This document shows positions 1 to 8,325 of a stretch of DNA of 64,000 nucleotides, in pieces. How positions within the stretch are numbered: position 1 is the first letter of the stretch; every line of letters starts with the position of its first letter. The notes under the pieces are model-generated. The model ran no database searches, had not been told where the DNA came from, and saw nothing but the letters and a program-made list of their open reading frames with translations. The stretch covers positions 372,001 through 436,000 of the forward strand of contig JACKLM010000004.1 of NCBI GenBank assembly GCA_024235895.1, read 5' to 3'. The position numbers and the translations under genes are program-made. This stretch comes from Burkholderiaceae bacterium. Its GTDB lineage: Bacteria > Pseudomonadota > Gammaproteobacteria > Burkholderiales > Burkholderiaceae_C.

Positions 1-407
1 CGCTGATCCGGCAGGCGGGGCTGGGCGAGCGCTTCGCGGCGGTCAAGCTGCCGAGCTTCCAGTCGCAGGCCGACGAGAAGATCTACGTCATCGGCGACTC
101 GGCCGGCGTGCCGCTGCCCAAGAGCGGGCATGTCGCCTTCGGCACCGGGGTGCAGGTGGCGCAGGACATCGCGCGTCGCATCGACGGCAAGCCGGCGCCG
201 GCGCCAGGCGGCGTGGTCGCGCTGCCGGCCGGGATCTGCTGGGCCGCGGTCACGCACGACCAGGCGGCGATGATCAACGTCGCCGCGACGCTGACCCCGG
301 GACAGCCACCGAAGCTCGCGTTTCAGGTCGACCCCGAGCACAACGCCGCTTCCGGCAAGGGCTCGATGGAGTGGGGCCGGCAGATGTGGGGCAACATGCT
401 GGGCTGA
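1..407 (+). CDS. NAD(P)/FAD-dependent oxidoreductase, C-terminal part (sulfide dehydrogenase/SQR-like)
   Basis: Only the last ~134 residues are inside the window; the frame is read from base 3 and the start lies upstream. The visible part has the C-terminal FAD-binding signature of pyridine nucleotide-disulphide oxidoreductases, KIYVIGDSAG, followed by the PKSGHVAFGTGVQVAQDI helix typical of flavocytochrome c sulfide dehydrogenase and sulfide:quinone reductase relatives. The end, WGRQMWGNMLG, resembles the tail of FccB-type flavoproteins. Family placement rests on this tail only, so the substrate cannot be assigned. It converges on the histidine kinase gene with a gap of about 40 bases. Confidence 0.6.
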   Translation, partial: LIRQAGLGERFAAVKLPSFQSQADEKIYVIGDSAGVPLPKSGHVAFGTGVQVAQDIARRIDGKPAPAPGGVVALPAGICWAAVTHDQAAMINVAATLTPGQPPKLAFQVDPEHNAASGKGSMEWGRQMWGNMLG

Positions 408-449
408 TCCGCCCCAAGGCGCCGCGTCGCGCCCGGCGCGCGCGGCCCG

Positions 450-1775
450 TCAGGCCGCGGCGGCTGCGGTGTCCGCCGGGCCCAGGTTCAGCTCGACCGT
501 GAATCCGGCGTCGGTGGCGGGCAGCGCGAGCCGCCCGCCGTGCGCGCGCGCGACGCGATCGGCCAGCATCAGCCCCAGGCCGGGGCCGGCCTCGTAGGCC
601 TGCGCGTCCAGCGCACGCTGCAGCGCCGCGCGGCGTGGCTCGTCGATCCCCGGCCCGTCGTCGCGCAGCCGCAGCCGGTTCGGCCCCGGCTGGTCCAGCC
701 AGACCTGCCGCGCGCCATGCCGCTGCGCGTTGTCGAGCAGGTTGACGAGCGCGGCGGCGAGCAGGTCGGCATCGGCGTCGAGCGAGGCCGACGCGTCGGC
801 ATGCACCTGCAACGCGCTCGTCGGCAGCCGCGCCAGCAGCGCGGCCAGGTCGACCGCGCCGCGCTGCGGCCCGGCGCCGGCGCGGAACAGCCCGAGCAGC
901 GCGGCAACCACGCCTTGCAGCCGGTGCGCTGCGCCGCGCACGCGCTGCAGCCGATCGGCCAGCGCCGGCGGGCAGTCGCGCAGCGCGACCGCGAGCTGGG
1001 CGTCGATGCCCGCCAGCGGCGTACGCAACGCGTGCGCCGCATGCGCCGCGAAGGCCTGCTCGCTCGCGACGCGCGCGGCCAGGCGCGAGATCAAGGCCTC
1101 CAGCGCATCGTGCACCGGCTGCAGCTCGCGCCGCTGCGCCGGCCCCAGTGCCAGGGGCCGCACGGCGCCGGCATCGTCGAAGCTCAGCGCCTCGAGCTGC
1201 CCCGACAGCCGCTGCAGCGGCTGCAGTTCGGCGCGCAGCCGCAGGCGCAGCCAGACGTAGACGACGGCGGCGATCAGCAGCGTCGCCAGCACCGCGCCGC
1301 GGCCGACGTCGAAGCGTGCCTCGCGCCGCTCGGCCAGCGTCTGCGCGGCGTAGAACATGCGGCCGTCGGGCAGGGCCACGCCGTAGATGCGCCATCCTGG
1401 AGCGTCGCTGAAGCCCGGCGTCGCGGCCGCGGCCCAGGGCGTGGACGGGGCGCGCGCCGAGCGTCCCTGCAGCGCTCCATCGGCGCCGGTGATCTGCCAC
1501 GCGAAGTGCTCGCGACCGCGGACCGGGCCGATGCCGGCCCGCCGCGCATCCTGCGCCGCGCCCTGGACGACCAGCGCCGACAGCAGCTCGGCCGAGGACT
1601 TCAGCGCGCCGTCGAGCAGCTCGTCGACCTCGTGGCCGGCGGTCAGCACGATCGCTGCGCCGACCGCCAGCGCCCACGCGAGCGACCACCCGGCCAGCGC
1701 GCTGGCCAGCCGCCGGCGTATCGAGGGTGCCGCCGGCGCCAGGGCAGGGTCGTCCCGCGGTGCGGACGGCGTCAC
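450..1775 (-). CDS. Sensor histidine kinase (QseC/TctE-type) of a two-component system
   Basis: A 441-residue membrane sensor kinase. Two transmembrane segments (about residues 28-47 and 159-177) flank a ~110-residue periplasmic region. The cytoplasmic part has the phospho-acceptor H-box HALRTPL (His about 248), an N-box NLLDNAQRHG (about 345-354), a G1 box DDGPGID (about 372) and a GPGLGL lid (about 398). The GTG start is chosen because it forms a 4-base GTGA overlap with the stop of the response regulator, which implies translational coupling. Kinase and regulator form one leftward operon. The periplasmic sensing domain gives no clue to the ligand. Confidence 0.9.
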   Translation of the reverse strand: MTPSAPRDDPALAPAAPSIRRRLASALAGWSLAWALAVGAAIVLTAGHEVDELLDGALKSSAELLSALVVQGAAQDARRAGIGPVRGREHFAWQITGADGALQGRSARAPSTPWAAAATPGFSDAPGWRIYGVALPDGRMFYAAQTLAERREARFDVGRGAVLATLLIAAVVYVWLRLRLRAELQPLQRLSGQLEALSFDDAGAVRPLALGPAQRRELQPVHDALEALISRLAARVASEQAFAAHAAHALRTPLAGIDAQLAVALRDCPPALADRLQRVRGAAHRLQGVVAALLGLFRAGAGPQRGAVDLAALLARLPTSALQVHADASASLDADADLLAAALVNLLDNAQRHGARQVWLDQPGPNRLRLRDDGPGIDEPRRAALQRALDAQAYEAGPGLGLMLADRVARAHGGRLALPATDAGFTVELNLGPADTAAAAA

Positions 1776-2431
1776 GCGCCTGCCCCGACGCGATAGCCCA
1801 GCCCGCGAACGGTCTCGATCAGCTCGCGCCCGAGCTTGCGGCGCAGCGCCGAGACGTGAACCTCGATCGCGTTGCTCGCCAGCTCGGCCTCGAAGCCGAG
1901 CACCAGCCGCTCCAGATCGGCCTTGGAGACGATGCGCCCGGCGCGCAGGACCAGCGCCTCCAGCACCGCCCACTCGCGCGCCGTGAGCTCGACGCGTCGT
2001 CCCTCGGCCTGGGCCGCGCGCGCCGCCAGGTCGACCCGGACCGCGCCGAAACGCTGCGCCGACGCCGCGGCGCCGCCGGCGCGCCGGCCGACCGCGCGCA
2101 GCCTCGCCGCCAGCTCCTCGGGCGCGAAGGGCTTGACGAGGTAGTCGTCGGCGCCGGCGTCCAGCCCCTCGATGCGCTGCACGAGGCGGTCGCGCGCGGT
2201 CAGCATCAGCGCCGGCGTGCGGTCGCCGCGTGCACGTCGCGCGCGAAGCCAGTCCAGCCCCGAGCCGTCGGGAAGCTGCCAGTCGACGAGCAAGGCGTCG
2301 AAGGGCTCGCCGCGCAGCGCCTGCGTGTCGCCCAGCGAGCGGCACCAGTCGACCACATGACCGTCGGCGCCGAGGTAGTCGCGCAGACCCTCGCCGAGCA
2401 TCTCGTCGTCCTCCAGCAGCAGCAGTCGCAT
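1772..2431 (-). CDS. OmpR/PhoB-family response regulator
   Basis: A 219-residue transcriptional regulator. The receiver domain has acidic residues at positions 8-9, the phospho-acceptor Asp at about 50 (DALLVDWQLPDG) and the conserved Lys in YLVKPF near 100. The C-terminal winged-helix DNA-binding domain (about 125-219) ends in the usual ETVRGLGYRV wing. It is the first gene of the operon and its stop overlaps the start of the cognate kinase. Close relatives are QseB/PmrA/TctD-type regulators. Targets are unknown; no obvious tandem repeat operator was seen upstream. Confidence 0.92.
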   Translation of the reverse strand: MRLLLLEDDEMLGEGLRDYLGADGHVVDWCRSLGDTQALRGEPFDALLVDWQLPDGSGLDWLRARRARGDRTPALMLTARDRLVQRIEGLDAGADDYLVKPFAPEELAARLRAVGRRAGGAAASAQRFGAVRVDLAARAAQAEGRRVELTAREWAVLEALVLRAGRIVSKADLERLVLGFEAELASNAIEVHVSALRRKLGRELIETVRGLGYRVGAGA

Positions 2432-2498
2432 CGCTCGATGTCTCGGTCGTGGGTCGTCGTCGGGGCGACGCTAGCACCGGCCGCCACGGCGCTCGCGT

Positions 2499-3257
2499 TC
2501 AGCGCGAAGCGCCCTGCGGCGGCGGTGCCGTCAGCCTCGGCACGGTGTGCCCGCGCAGGCCGTCGAGGTCGAGCACGCGCACGCCGCCGTACTCGACCCG
2601 GATCAGCCCCTCGGCCTGCAGCGCATGCAGCGCGGCGTTGACGCGCTGGCGCGACAGGCCGACGAGGTAGCCCAGCTCGTGCTGCGTGATGTGCAGCAGG
2701 CTGCCGACGCCGGGGTACAGCACCGGGTGGAACAGCGCCCCCAGGCTGCGTGCGACGCGCAGCTCGGGGTCGCTCAGGCGGTCGATCTCGCGCGCGGCGA
2801 TGAACTGCCCGAGCCGCTCGTTGAGCTGGTTCATCACGAAGCGGTTGAACGCGATGCTGCGGTCGAGCAGCCAGTCGAAGGTCGCCACCGTGATGCCTGC
2901 CACCAGGCTGCGCCTGAGCGCCTGCACGTTGTAGCGGTAGGCCTCGTGCTTGAGCACCGTGCCCTCGCCGAACCAGCCGCCGGGCGGCAGCCCGGTGAAG
3001 GTGATCGGCAGGCCCTCGGCGCTGTCGTTGCTCATCTTCAGCAGGCCGTCGATGAGCCCGAACCAGTACGTCACCGGTCGGCCGACCCGGCAGACGATCT
3101 CGCCCGGCTCGACCCGCACCACGCGCAGGTCGGCGCGCACGCGATCACGCTCCTGCGCGTCGAGCTGCGTGTACCAGGGGATGCCGGCGAGCTCGGCCGC
3201 CGTCGCCGCGCGCGAGCGCGACACCAGCGGCCGGCCGCGATCATGGACGGGCTCCAT
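2499..3257 (-). CDS. Crp/Fnr-family transcriptional regulator
   Basis: A 252-residue regulator with an N-terminal cyclic-nucleotide-binding-like beta roll (about 25-145), a long dimerisation helix and a C-terminal winged HTH of the Crp class (recognition region GYLVGLSRQRVNAALHALQ, about 200-220). It lacks the N-terminal cysteine cluster of FNR, so it is unlikely to be an Fe-S oxygen sensor; the effector is unknown. It is divergent from the ligase/transporter operon. A perfect-arm palindrome of the Crp/Fnr half-site type lies between them, suggesting autoregulation and control of the operon. Confidence 0.88.
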   Translation of the reverse strand: MEPVHDRGRPLVSRSRAATAAELAGIPWYTQLDAQERDRVRADLRVVRVEPGEIVCRVGRPVTYWFGLIDGLLKMSNDSAEGLPITFTGLPPGGWFGEGTVLKHEAYRYNVQALRRSLVAGITVATFDWLLDRSIAFNRFVMNQLNERLGQFIAAREIDRLSDPELRVARSLGALFHPVLYPGVGSLLHITQHELGYLVGLSRQRVNAALHALQAEGLIRVEYGGVRVLDLDGLRGHTVPRLTAPPPQGASR

Positions 3258-3292
3258 GGCTCGGGAAAAGCCTCATAGGGTCTTCCCCGGCA

Positions 3293-3310
3293 TTGTCGTC
3301 GCAACGACAA
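3293..3310. promoter_or_regulatory. Crp/Fnr-type palindromic operator in the divergent promoter
   Basis: TTGTCGTCGCAACGACAA has 7-base arms (TTGTCGT/ACGACAA) and reads as TGTCG-N6-CGACA, the half-site spacing used by Crp/Fnr regulators. It lies about 36 bases from the regulator start and 66 bases before the ligase start. Assignment to the adjacent regulator is inference from position. Confidence 0.65.
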
Positions 3311-3375
3311 CATGGCGTCAAAGCGCTCCGCAGAATCGGCAGCTGCTCCCCGCAGCCGAAGCCAAGGCACGCGCG

Positions 3376-5319
3376 ATGTCGACCTTTCCCCAGCTGATGC
3401 TCCAGCACGCGGCCCAGCGCCCCGATGCGGCGGCGCTGCGGCTGAAGGAATACGGCATCTGGCAGACGACGAGCTGGGCCGAGCTCGCGCGCACCGTGCG
3501 CCAGCTCGCCGCCGGGCTGGCCGAAGCCGGGTTGCAGCGCGGCGAGCATGTCGTCGTGATCGGCGAGAACCGGCCGCGCCTGTACGCCGCGATGCTCGCG
3601 GTGCAGGCGCTCGGCGGCATCCCGGTGCCGCTGTACCAGGATGCGGTGGCGGCCGAGTTCGTCTACCCGATCCTCAACGCCGAGGTGCGCTTCGGCTTCG
3701 TCGAGGACCAGGAGCAGGTCGACAAGCTGATCGAGATCCGCGCCGAGTGCCCGGCGATCGCGCGCATCTGGTACGACGACGGGCGCGGGCTGCGCAACTA
3801 CGACGAGCCGGGGCTGGCGGCCATCGACGATCTGCTCGCCGCCGGCGCGCGCTTCGACGCCGCGCACCCCGGCCACTTCGATGCCGAGGTCGCGCGCGGC
3901 AACGAGCACGACGTCGCGGCGATGTTCTTCACCTCCGGTACCACCGGCAAGCCCAAGGGCGTCGTGCACACCCACTTCACGCTGCTGGACCGCGCCGCCG
4001 CCGGCGCCCGCTTCGACAAGCTGACCGAGAAGGAGGAGGTGCTCGCCTACCTGCCGCCGGCGTGGATCGGGCAGAACATCTTCAGCTACGCGCAGTGGCT
4101 GGCCTGCGGCTACGTCGTCAACTGCCCGGAGTCGGCGGAGACGGTGACGATCGACCTCAAGGAGATCGGCCCGACCTACTACTTCGCCCCGCCGCGCGTC
4201 TTCGAGGGGCTGCTGACCAGCGTGATGATCCGCATGGAGGACGCCGGGGCGGTCAAGCGCTGGATGTTCCACGAGGCGATGGAGCTGGCGCGCCGCGTCG
4301 GCCCGGCGATCATGGACGGCAAGCCGGTCGGCGCGCTGGACAAGCTGAAGTACGCGCTCGGCAGGTTGTTCGTCTACGGGCCGCTGCGCAACACGCTGGG
4401 CTTCTCGCGCGTGCGCGTCGCCTACACCGCCGGCGAGGCGATCGGGCCCGACCTGTTCACGTTCTACCGCTCGATCGGCATCAACCTCAAGCAGCTCTAC
4501 GGGTCGACCGAGACCGCGGTCTTCGTCTGCCTGCAGCCCGACCACGAGGTCCACGCCGACACGGTGGGCGTGCCGATCGACGGCGTCGAGATCAGGCTGA
4601 CCGAGCTCGGCGAGATCCTCGTCAAGAGCCCGGGGCTGCTGCGGGAGTACTACAAGAACCCCGAGGCCACGGCCGAGGTGCTGGACCCCGACGGCTGGTA
4701 CCACACCGGCGACGCCGGCTTCATCGACCACGGCGGGCACCTGAAGATCATCGACCGTGCCAAGGACGTCGGCCGCATCGTCGGCGGTCCGAACGACGGC
4801 GCGATGTTCGCGCCCAAGTACGTCGAGAACAAACTCAAGTTCTTCCCCTTCATCAAGGAGGCGGTGGCTTTCGGCGACCGGCGCGAGAAGGTCTGCGCCT
4901 TCGTCAACATCGACATGGAGGCGGTCGGCAACTGGGCCGAGAAGCGCAACCTGCCCTATGCCGGCTACACCGACCTGGCGGGCAAGCCCGAGGTCTACGC
5001 GCTGATCCAGGACTGCGTCGAGAAGGTCAACGCCGACCTCGCGGCCGACGACAAGCTCGCCGGCAGCCAGATCAGCCGCTTCCTGATCCTGCACAAGGAG
5101 CTCGACGCCGACGATGGCGAGCTCACGCGCACGCGCAAGGTGCGCCGCGGCTTCATCGCCGAGCGCTACCAGGTGCTGGTCGACGCGCTGTACGGCGGCA
5201 AGGCCGAGCAGTTCATCGAGACCCAGGTCAAGTTCGAGGACGGGCGCAGCGGCGTCGTCTCGGCGACGCTGAAGATCGCCGACGCCAAGACCTTCCCGGC
5301 GATGAGGCAGGCCGCCTGA
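3376..5319 (+). CDS. Long-chain/aromatic acyl-CoA ligase (AMP-binding)
   Basis: A 647-residue adenylate-forming ligase that would convert a carboxylic acid, ATP and CoA to an acyl-CoA. Visible motifs are the P-loop TSGTTGKPKG (about 186-195), the A5 motif LYGSTETAVF, WYHTGDAG and a C-terminal lysine region TRTRKVRRGF. Length and sequence resemble the FadD15-like long-chain group more than classical benzoate ligases. The start ATG is the one beginning MSTFPQ; upstream in-frame sequence runs through the divergent promoter and is not credible coding. It is the first gene of the operon, and its stop overlaps the next start by one base (TGATG). The substrate is probably what the Liv-type transporter imports. 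Confidence 0.88.
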   Translation: MSTFPQLMLQHAAQRPDAAALRLKEYGIWQTTSWAELARTVRQLAAGLAEAGLQRGEHVVVIGENRPRLYAAMLAVQALGGIPVPLYQDAVAAEFVYPILNAEVRFGFVEDQEQVDKLIEIRAECPAIARIWYDDGRGLRNYDEPGLAAIDDLLAAGARFDAAHPGHFDAEVARGNEHDVAAMFFTSGTTGKPKGVVHTHFTLLDRAAAGARFDKLTEKEEVLAYLPPAWIGQNIFSYAQWLACGYVVNCPESAETVTIDLKEIGPTYYFAPPRVFEGLLTSVMIRMEDAGAVKRWMFHEAMELARRVGPAIMDGKPVGALDKLKYALGRLFVYGPLRNTLGFSRVRVAYTAGEAIGPDLFTFYRSIGINLKQLYGSTETAVFVCLQPDHEVHADTVGVPIDGVEIRLTELGEILVKSPGLLREYYKNPEATAEVLDPDGWYHTGDAGFIDHGGHLKIIDRAKDVGRIVGGPNDGAMFAPKYVENKLKFFPFIKEAVAFGDRREKVCAFVNIDMEAVGNWAEKRNLPYAGYTDLAGKPEVYALIQDCVEKVNADLAADDKLAGSQISRFLILHKELDADDGELTRTRKVRRGFIAERYQVLVDALYGGKAEQFIETQVKFEDGRSGVVSATLKIADAKTFPAMRQAA

Positions 5320-6116
5320 TGGCAGGACGACGCAGCGGCGACGTCGTCCTGGACGTCAAGAACATCTCGCTGGCCTTCGGCGGGGTCAAGGCGCTGACCG
5401 ACATCAGCTTCGACGTGCGCGAGCACGAGGTGCGCGCGATCATCGGCCCGAACGGCGCCGGCAAGAGCAGCATGCTCAACTGCATCAACGGCGTCTACAC
5501 GCCGCAGCAGGGGTCGATCACCTTCCGCGGCCGGACCTTCAGCCACATGAACAGCCGCCAGGTGGCCGAGATGGGGATCGGGCGCACGTTCCAGAACCTG
5601 GCCCTGTTCAAGGGCATGAGCGTGCTGGACAACATCATGACCGGGCGCAACCTGAAGATGAAGAGCAACCTCGTCTGGCAGGCGTTGCGCAACCCCTTCG
5701 GCATCGGACCGGCCGAGCGCGAGGAGATCGCGCACCGCGCGGTGGTCGAGCGCATCGTCGACTTCCTCGAGATCCAGGCCTACCGCAAGACGCCGGTCGG
5801 CCGGCTGCCCTACGGGCTGCAGAAACGCGTCGACCTCGGCCGCGCGCTGGCGATGGAGCCGCAGGTGCTGCTGCTCGACGAGCCGATGGCCGGCATGAAC
5901 GTCGAGGAGAAGCAGGACATGAGCCGTTTCATCCTCGACGTCAACGACGAGTTCGGCACCACCATCGTGCTGATCGAGCACGACATGGGCGTCGTGATGG
6001 ACATCTCCGACCGCGTCGTCGTGCTCGACTACGGCAAGAAGATCGGCGACGGCACGCCCGACGAGGTGCGCACCAACCCCGAAGTGATCAGCGCCTACCT
6101 GGGCACCAGCCACTGA
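5319..6116 (+). CDS. LivG-type ABC transporter ATP-binding protein
   Basis: A 265-residue ATPase of the hydrophobic amino acid transporter (HAAT) family. The Walker A is GPNGAGKSS, the Q-loop follows RTFQNLALF, Walker B is LLLDEPMAGM and the H-loop is LIEHDMGV. The signature region YGLQKRVDLGRALA replaces the canonical LSGGQ, giving a degenerate form also seen in this subgroup. The C-terminus has the HAAT-type NPEVISAYLG ending. It forms a heterodimer with the LivF-type protein encoded downstream. Its start overlaps the ligase stop, which argues for coupled expression. Confidence 0.9.
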   Translation: MAGRRSGDVVLDVKNISLAFGGVKALTDISFDVREHEVRAIIGPNGAGKSSMLNCINGVYTPQQGSITFRGRTFSHMNSRQVAEMGIGRTFQNLALFKGMSVLDNIMTGRNLKMKSNLVWQALRNPFGIGPAEREEIAHRAVVERIVDFLEIQAYRKTPVGRLPYGLQKRVDLGRALAMEPQVLLLDEPMAGMNVEEKQDMSRFILDVNDEFGTTIVLIEHDMGVVMDISDRVVVLDYGKKIGDGTPDEVRTNPEVISAYLGTSH

Positions 6117-6130
6117 ACGGCGGACTGGCG

Positions 6131-7060
6131 ATGGGCTTCTTCCTCGAGACTCTGATCGGCGGCCTGATGGCCGGCATGCTGTATTCGCTGATCGCGCTGG
6201 GCTTCGTGCTGATCTTCAAGGCCAGCGGCGTGTTCAACTTCGCGCAGGGCGCGATGGTGCTGTTCGCGGCGCTGGCGATGGCGCGCTTCTCGGAGTGGTT
6301 CCCGGCGCTGCTGGGGCTCGACAGCAAGCTTCTGGCCAACCTGCTGGCCTTTGCCGGTGCGATGGCGTTGATGGTGGCGGTGGCCTGGCTGATCGAGAGG
6401 CTGGTGCTGGGCAAGCTCGTCAACCAGGAGCACATCACGCTGCTGATGGCCACGCTGGGCATCACCTACTTCCTCGACGGCTTCGGGCAGACGCTGTTCG
6501 GCAGCGACATCTACAAGATCGACGTCGGCCTGCCCAAGGATCCGATCTTCATGCTCGAGAGCATGTTCGAGGGCGGCGTGCTGGTCAACAAGGAGGATCT
6601 GTACGCGGCCGCGATCGCCGCCGCGCTCGTCGTCGGTCTGACGATGTTCTTCCAGTACACCGCCACCGGCCGCGCGCTGCGCGCGGTCGCCGACGACCAC
6701 CAGGCGGCGCAGTCGATCGGCATCCCGCTGGGCCGCATCTGGGTCATCGTCTGGAGCGTGGCCGGCTTCGTGGCGCTCGTCACCGGCATCATCTGGGGCA
6801 GCAAGCTCGGGGTGCAGTTCTCGCTGTCGCTCATCGCGCTCAAGGCGCTGCCGGTGGTCATCCTCGGCGGGCTGACCAGCGTCCCGGGCGCCATCGTCGG
6901 CGGGTTGATCATCGGTGTCGGCGAGAAGCTGGCCGAGATCTACCTGGGCTCGAAGATCGGCGGCGGCATCGAGATCTGGTTCGGCTACGTGCTGGTGCTG
7001 TTCGTCCTGCTCGTGCGGCCGCAAGGGCTGTTCGGCGAGAAGATCATCGATCGCGTATGA
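6131..7060 (+). CDS. LivH-type ABC transporter permease
   Basis: A 309-residue integral membrane permease with about eight hydrophobic segments. It opens with GGLMAGMLYSLIALGFVLIF, the usual LivH N-terminus (pore domain with the SGVFNFAQGAM loop). The cytoplasmic coupling region is RALRAVADDHQAAQSIGI and the C-terminus ends LVRPQGLFGEK, as in the family. It begins 14 bases after the ATPase gene. It pairs with the LivM-type permease that follows. Confidence 0.92.
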   Translation: MGFFLETLIGGLMAGMLYSLIALGFVLIFKASGVFNFAQGAMVLFAALAMARFSEWFPALLGLDSKLLANLLAFAGAMALMVAVAWLIERLVLGKLVNQEHITLLMATLGITYFLDGFGQTLFGSDIYKIDVGLPKDPIFMLESMFEGGVLVNKEDLYAAAIAAALVVGLTMFFQYTATGRALRAVADDHQAAQSIGIPLGRIWVIVWSVAGFVALVTGIIWGSKLGVQFSLSLIALKALPVVILGGLTSVPGAIVGGLIIGVGEKLAEIYLGSKIGGGIEIWFGYVLVLFVLLVRPQGLFGEKIIDRV

Positions 7061-7151
7061 ACGCGGGCGATGATCTTTCGGTGAAGGCCGACTTGCCGAA
7101 GGCAAGTTGAGCGAAGCGTGCCGTAACCCGAATATCAACGCAGGCCAAGAG

Positions 7152-8228
7152 ATGCTCTACCGCGAAAACGGCCAGTTCAAGGCGGACTACACCGCCGACC
7201 AGCAGATCTTCCCGATCCGGCAGGACCGGGTCGCGATCGCGCTGGTGCTCGTCGTCGCCTTCGTCGGCGTGCCGCTGCTGGCCGACGAGTACATGTTCCG
7301 CGCGATCCTGATCCCGTTCCTGATCATGTCGCTGGCGGCGCTGGGGCTGAACATCCTGGTCGGCTACTGCGGCCAGATCTCGCTCGGCGCCGGGGCCTTC
7401 ATGGCCGTCGGCGCCTACGCCGCGTACAACCTGTTCGTGCGCGTCGAGGGCATGCCGTTGCTGGCGGCGCTGGTCTTCGGCGGCGTGTGCGCGATGGCGA
7501 TGGGCGTGCTGTTCGGCATTCCCAGCCTGCGCATCAAGGGGCTGTACCTGGCGGTGGCCACACTGGCGGCGCAGTTCTTCTGGGACTGGGCCTTCCTGCG
7601 CGTCGGCTGGTTCACCAACGACTCGTCCTCGGGGTCGGTGTCGGTGGGGGGCTTGAGCGCCTTCGGCATCCCGATCACCACCCCGGTGAGCAAGTACATG
7701 CTCTGCCTGGCGATCGTCGTGCTGTTCGCGCTGCTGGCCAAGAACCTGGTGCGCAGCCACATCGGCCGCGAGTGGATGGCGATCCGCGACATGGACGTCG
7801 CGGCGGCCGTCATCGGCATTCGCCCTGTCTATGCCAAGCTGACCGCATTCGCGGTCAGCTCGTTCATCATCGGCGTGGCCGGGGCGATGTGGGGCTTCGT
7901 CTACCTCGGCTCCTGGGAGCCGGCGGCGTTCTCGATCGATCGCTCGTTCCAGCTGCTGTTCATGGTCATCATCGGCGGGCTGGGCTCGATCATGGGCAGC
8001 TTCTTCGGCGCCGCGTTCATCATCCTGCTGCCGATCGTCCTCGACCAGTTGCTGCCCGCGCTCGGCGCCGCGGTCGGGGTCCCGATCGATACCGCCACCG
8101 TGTCGCACATCGTCTTCATGATCTTCGGCGCGCTGATCGTCTTCTTCCTGATCGTCGAGCCGCACGGGCTGGCGCGGCTGTGGTCGATCGGCAAGGAGAA
8201 GCTGCGGCTGTGGCCGTTCCCGCACTGA
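7152..8228 (+). CDS. LivM-type ABC transporter permease
   Basis: A 358-residue permease. The ATG giving MLYRENGQFK is chosen over an in-frame TTG at 7107 because it follows a purine-rich AAGAG and the extra 15 residues are not family-like. Hydrophobic segments begin near residue 27, and the coupling helix EWMAIRDMDVAAAVIGI is typical of LivM. An unusually long hydrophilic N-terminus (about 25 residues) precedes the first membrane span. It forms the translocation channel with the LivH-type subunit. Confidence 0.9.
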   Translation: MLYRENGQFKADYTADQQIFPIRQDRVAIALVLVVAFVGVPLLADEYMFRAILIPFLIMSLAALGLNILVGYCGQISLGAGAFMAVGAYAAYNLFVRVEGMPLLAALVFGGVCAMAMGVLFGIPSLRIKGLYLAVATLAAQFFWDWAFLRVGWFTNDSSSGSVSVGGLSAFGIPITTPVSKYMLCLAIVVLFALLAKNLVRSHIGREWMAIRDMDVAAAVIGIRPVYAKLTAFAVSSFIIGVAGAMWGFVYLGSWEPAAFSIDRSFQLLFMVIIGGLGSIMGSFFGAAFIILLPIVLDQLLPALGAAVGVPIDTATVSHIVFMIFGALIVFFLIVEPHGLARLWSIGKEKLRLWPFPH

Positions 8229-8325
8229 TCCTGTTCACCCTTCTCGCCGTGCGGCGCAGCGCCCCATCGGCACCCCCGGCACCGACGAGTGCGTTTCCGT
8301 TGACAGACCCCCACTGGAGGCAGAC

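Noticed and set aside
2499..3257. Oxygen-sensing FNR
   Set aside because: The N-terminal cysteine cluster that holds the 4Fe-4S centre is absent; only an isolated cysteine is present in the beta roll.
3241..5094. Long minus-strand open frame opposite the acyl-CoA ligase
   Set aside because: High-GC sequence leaves the antisense frame open. Its product is low-complexity (Ala/Val/Asp/Leu repeats) with no family similarity, while the plus strand encodes clear AMP-ligase motifs.
7107..7151. TTG start adding 15 residues to the LivM-type permease
   Set aside because: An ATG at 7152 has a better-placed purine-rich site, and the extra residues do not resemble the family.
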